A stretch of DNA of 15,039 nt from Flavobacteriaceae bacterium UBA2765 (lineage in GTDB: Bacteria; Bacteroidota; Bacteroidia; Flavobacteriales; Flavobacteriaceae): contig DEIV01000046.1 of the NCBI GenBank assembly GCA_002352665.1, forward strand, positions 8,154 to 23,192, given 5' to 3'. Below the pieces are notes generated by a model. The model had not been told where the DNA came from. It ran no database searches and saw only the letters and a list, made by a program, of their open reading frames with translations. The translations under genes and the position numbers were made by a program. Numbering within the stretch: position 1 is the first letter of the stretch; every line of letters begins with the position of its first letter. Positions 12,871-15,039 of this stretch are shown here, in pieces.

Positions 12871-12900
12871 AAGAGACTGTCTTTTCAGACAGCCTCTTTT
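12871..12900 (+). terminator. Terminator hairpin after tail copy 4, possibly bidirectional
   Basis: AAGAG-a-CTGTCT (12871-12882) pairs with AGACAG-c-CTCTT (12887-12898), one A/C mismatch, loop TTTC, then TT. On the minus strand the stem is followed by CATTTTT, so it may also end the convergent T9SS gene. Confidence 0.82.
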
Positions 12901-12903
12901 ATT

Positions 12904-12924
12904 AAGTAAGGTTTATGCTTACTT
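12904..12924. other. 7-bp inverted repeat without T-tract
   Basis: AAGTAAG (12904-12910) and CTTACTT (12918-12924) flank GTTTATG, between the last array terminator and the end of the T9SS gene. It may be an mRNA 3'-end structure of the minus-strand gene. Confidence 0.35.
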
Positions 12925-12950
12925 CTAAATGGTAAAACTATAAGGAATCT

Positions 12951-15039
12951 CTATTTTAAAATTATTTTTCTTGTTTCGACCTTTCCCAATGTATTAATTC
13001 TTAGAAATGATATTCCTCTATTAAAATGCTTTACAGACATTGAATAATTTTGATTACCTGCTTTTGAATACATCTCTTTATAAAAATATTTTCTACCATC
13101 AATTCCTATTAATTCTATTGACACTGGTCCATCTTCTATCATTATATAATTAATAGTTAATTTGTTTATCGCAGGGTTAGGAAAGACCTTTACAGCAGCC
13201 TCCATAAATTCTTTTGATACCTCTGCTACAAAAGCTGATTTTAAATTCTCACCTAAAGAGAGATAAACCATATTACCATTGACAGGCACACCGCCAAGGC
13301 TATTATTCCAATTATTAGTATGCCCTTCTAAGCCGATACCAATGGTTCCAGAATTTTCTAAACCTAACAAAGATTTTAAAATTTTTCCTTCTACAGCATT
13401 AGGCGTCATTATAAATTCTATACCTGTAGAATTTAATGATTGATCAAAAGGCCATCCAGAACTACCCCCATTATGTTCATTAAGCACATTATAATTAGCA
13501 TCTATAAAGTAATTAGACTTATCTGTCCATAGATATTGAAACCCAGTAGCACTATTTGTATTAATATAAACATTGTATTCTGATAAATTTGCATCAGCTA
13601 TTTCCGCATACAAATAGATATACTCACTATCAACGTATCCATAAATACTACTAAATGAACTATTTACAACCCCGGTGATCAAATGTTGATAATTCTCAAC
13701 AGGACTATTGTATCCATCTACAGATAAACTACCTGCTTCTGAGCCTCCATCAAGAGACATATAGACCATAGCGTTGTTTTCTAAAGGAATAGATCCAACA
13801 GTTATGGGCCAATTTTCGGTATATCCAATAAGACCTAAGCCTAATGTCCCAATATTACCCAAACCTAATGCGTCTTTAGGAATACGCCCTTCTATAGTTG
13901 TTGATGTTTGAATAAATCTTACATTCATAACGCTATTATCAGCCACAAAAGGCCATGCATTATTACAATTGGCTTCATATTTATTCAATAGATTAAGTGT
14001 ACCATCTACATAGTAATCAGATTTTTCTGACCATGTCTCTTGAAAACCTGAACTCGAATTAGTATTCAGGTAAATAGAGTATTCAGGTAAACTTCCGGCA
14101 TATTCAGCATAAACATAAATGAAATTATTATCATCATAGGCATAGATATTTTTCCAAACACCTTGTGTAACTCCTGTCTGCAAAACAATATAATTTTCGC
14201 TAGCACTATTAACACCATCAATAGCGGCAGCAGTATCACCGGCAGCAGCAGCATCTGATTCGTATGCTCCAATATCTATAATGGATTGATTGATTCTATT
14301 GTTCCCAAAAAAATCAGTTTCCCCTAAGGCAACTACATAGTTAGGATCTCCTGCATTTATAGCTGAAGAACTGGTTTGTAAGTTTAAATCTACAGTAGGT
14401 GATGTTATATCTACAAAACTTGGATTAACGAAACTCGAATTTACATCTTGATCTGTACGATTAACTCTGTACCAATCAAATGTGCCATAATAATCATACC
14501 CTGATCCAAGTTGTGACCAGTCAAAAACTCCTAAAGGAGTAGTTTCAGTAGAATTGGTATAATAAAGATTGTAATCAAAAGAAATTGTATTCACATAGGA
14601 AGTCATAGCAGCATCAAACGGCATAGCAAATGAAACCAAAGTATTATGATCAGTAGAATAAAAAATATTATTCTTTACAGATAAATTTTGAATATTTTTT
14701 AGAATAACTAATTCTGAGGCTCCCATATTACCCAAATACGTATCAGAAATACCACCATTACTAAAAACCGTATTGCCTGATACAGCTACATTATCAATAA
14801 AACTACCAGAAGCTGCTGGAGATACACCTAAAATAATTCCTGTCCACGAATTGTCATAAGAAAGATTGTTTCTCAAAATATGTCCTCCTGAACTCACGTT
14901 GCTATTTTCATTACCTATTGAAAACCCTACTTGACCATCAGACACTGTATTGTTCTCTATAATAACATTCTGAGAGCCATCACAATAGATACCAGCTGCT
15001 GCGGCAATAGGGGATCTACAACTGGATACTTTATTGTTT
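12951..15039 (-). CDS. T9SS-exported beta-helix protein with two repeated C-terminal domains (5' end outside window)
   Basis: The frame is open to the window edge, so the N-terminus is missing; 695 residues are visible. Numbering here is from the codon at 14945; 31 more residues precede it. Residues up to about 130 have the Asn-rich repeats of a right-handed parallel beta-helix (ILRNNLSYDNSWTGI, VSGNTVFSNGG, VKNNIFYS), and 171-230 carry the closing block with AINAGDPN and DIGAYES. Two homologous domains follow (about 242-400 and 409-565), each with a YxIYLNTN/YNVYINTN strand, GFQ.xW..KS(D/N)Y(Y/F).D, WPF, and ExG..GxGLxGxTxNW; fold not named with certainty. The end (585-664) is a T9SS type A sorting domain (VFPNPAINKLTI...GRKYFYKE...RKIILK), so the protein is secreted or surface-attached. 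Substrate unknown, possibly polysaccharide. Confidence 0.9.
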   Translation of the reverse strand, partial: NNKVSSCRSPIAAAAGIYCDGSQNVIIENNTVSDGQVGFSIGNENSNVSSGGHILRNNLSYDNSWTGIILGVSPAASGSFIDNVAVSGNTVFSNGGISDTYLGNMGASELVILKNIQNLSVKNNIFYSTDHNTLVSFAMPFDAAMTSYVNTISFDYNLYYTNSTETTPLGVFDWSQLGSGYDYYGTFDWYRVNRTDQDVNSSFVNPSFVDITSPTVDLNLQTSSSAINAGDPNYVVALGETDFFGNNRINQSIIDIGAYESDAAAAGDTAAAIDGVNSASENYIVLQTGVTQGVWKNIYAYDDNNFIYVYAEYAGSLPEYSIYLNTNSSSGFQETWSEKSDYYVDGTLNLLNKYEANCNNAWPFVADNSVMNVRFIQTSTTIEGRIPKDALGLGNIGTLGLGLIGYTENWPITVGSIPLENNAMVYMSLDGGSEAGSLSVDGYNSPVENYQHLITGVVNSSFSSIYGYVDSEYIYLYAEIADANLSEYNVYINTNSATGFQYLWTDKSNYFIDANYNVLNEHNGGSSGWPFDQSLNSTGIEFIMTPNAVEGKILKSLLGLENSGTIGIGLEGHTNNWNNSLGGVPVNGNMVYLSLGENLKSAFVAEVSKEFMEAAVKVFPNPAINKLTINYIMIEDGPVSIELIGIDGRKYFYKEMYSKAGNQNYSMSVKHFNRGISFLRINTLGKVETRKIILK

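Overview
The window looks like chromosomal DNA from a marine-type Flavobacteriia/Bacteroidetes bacterium. The evidence is very low GC, several promoters of the Bacteroidetes form (TTG, about 19 nt, TAnnTTTG), class III and class II glutamine synthetases side by side, a BlaI/M56 pair with a TonB-plug-like tail, a GSCFA protein and a type IX secretion (T9SS) C-terminal sorting domain. The species cannot be named from the sequence.

Layout. 1-1251 (+) is the 3' part of alaS, followed by a GSCFA-domain protein (1287-2225, +). Convergent to it are a one-domain rhodanese (2215-2529, -) and a secreted M20D amidohydrolase (2605-3885, -). An unrecognised multi-pass membrane protein (4182-5066, +) faces the end of the large GSIII gene (5098-7281, -). 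GSIII and GSII (7473-8486, +) are divergent and share a 191-bp control region with recognisable promoters and a 9-bp inverted repeat. A Ca2+/Na+ antiporter (8572-9519, -) is divergent from a BlaI-type repressor and M56 antirepressor-like pair (9649-11654, +), preceded by a 20-bp-periodic operator array. Two small genes follow: a 50-aa basic protein and a DUF2007 protein. Next is tRNA-Arg(ACG). The window ends in a large T9SS-exported beta-helix protein (12951-15039, -) whose 5' end lies outside.

The most unusual part is 12275-12900. The tRNA-Arg gene is followed by four further copies of its last 17 nt (T-loop to discriminator base plus one C). They are spaced exactly 114, 114 and 114 bp, then 170 bp. 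Every copy, including the one in the tRNA itself, is followed by an intrinsic-terminator-like hairpin. The first two units are nearly identical (3 differences in 114 bp). The third has a different hairpin sequence but the same length and the same outer/inner stem design. Each of the first three units also carries two more small hairpins, one of which rebuilds a partner strand for the tRNA T-stem. No integrase or cargo gene is visible. It may be a relic or active tail-flanked cassette array, or an RNA-producing repeat comparable to the E. coli tyrT (rtT) repeats.

How genes may work together. GSIII and GSII are alternative ammonium-assimilating enzymes, probably co-regulated from the shared intergenic region. 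BlaI and M56 form a repressor/membrane-protease signalling pair with likely autoregulation. The other genes are housekeeping or envelope functions without clear functional coupling.
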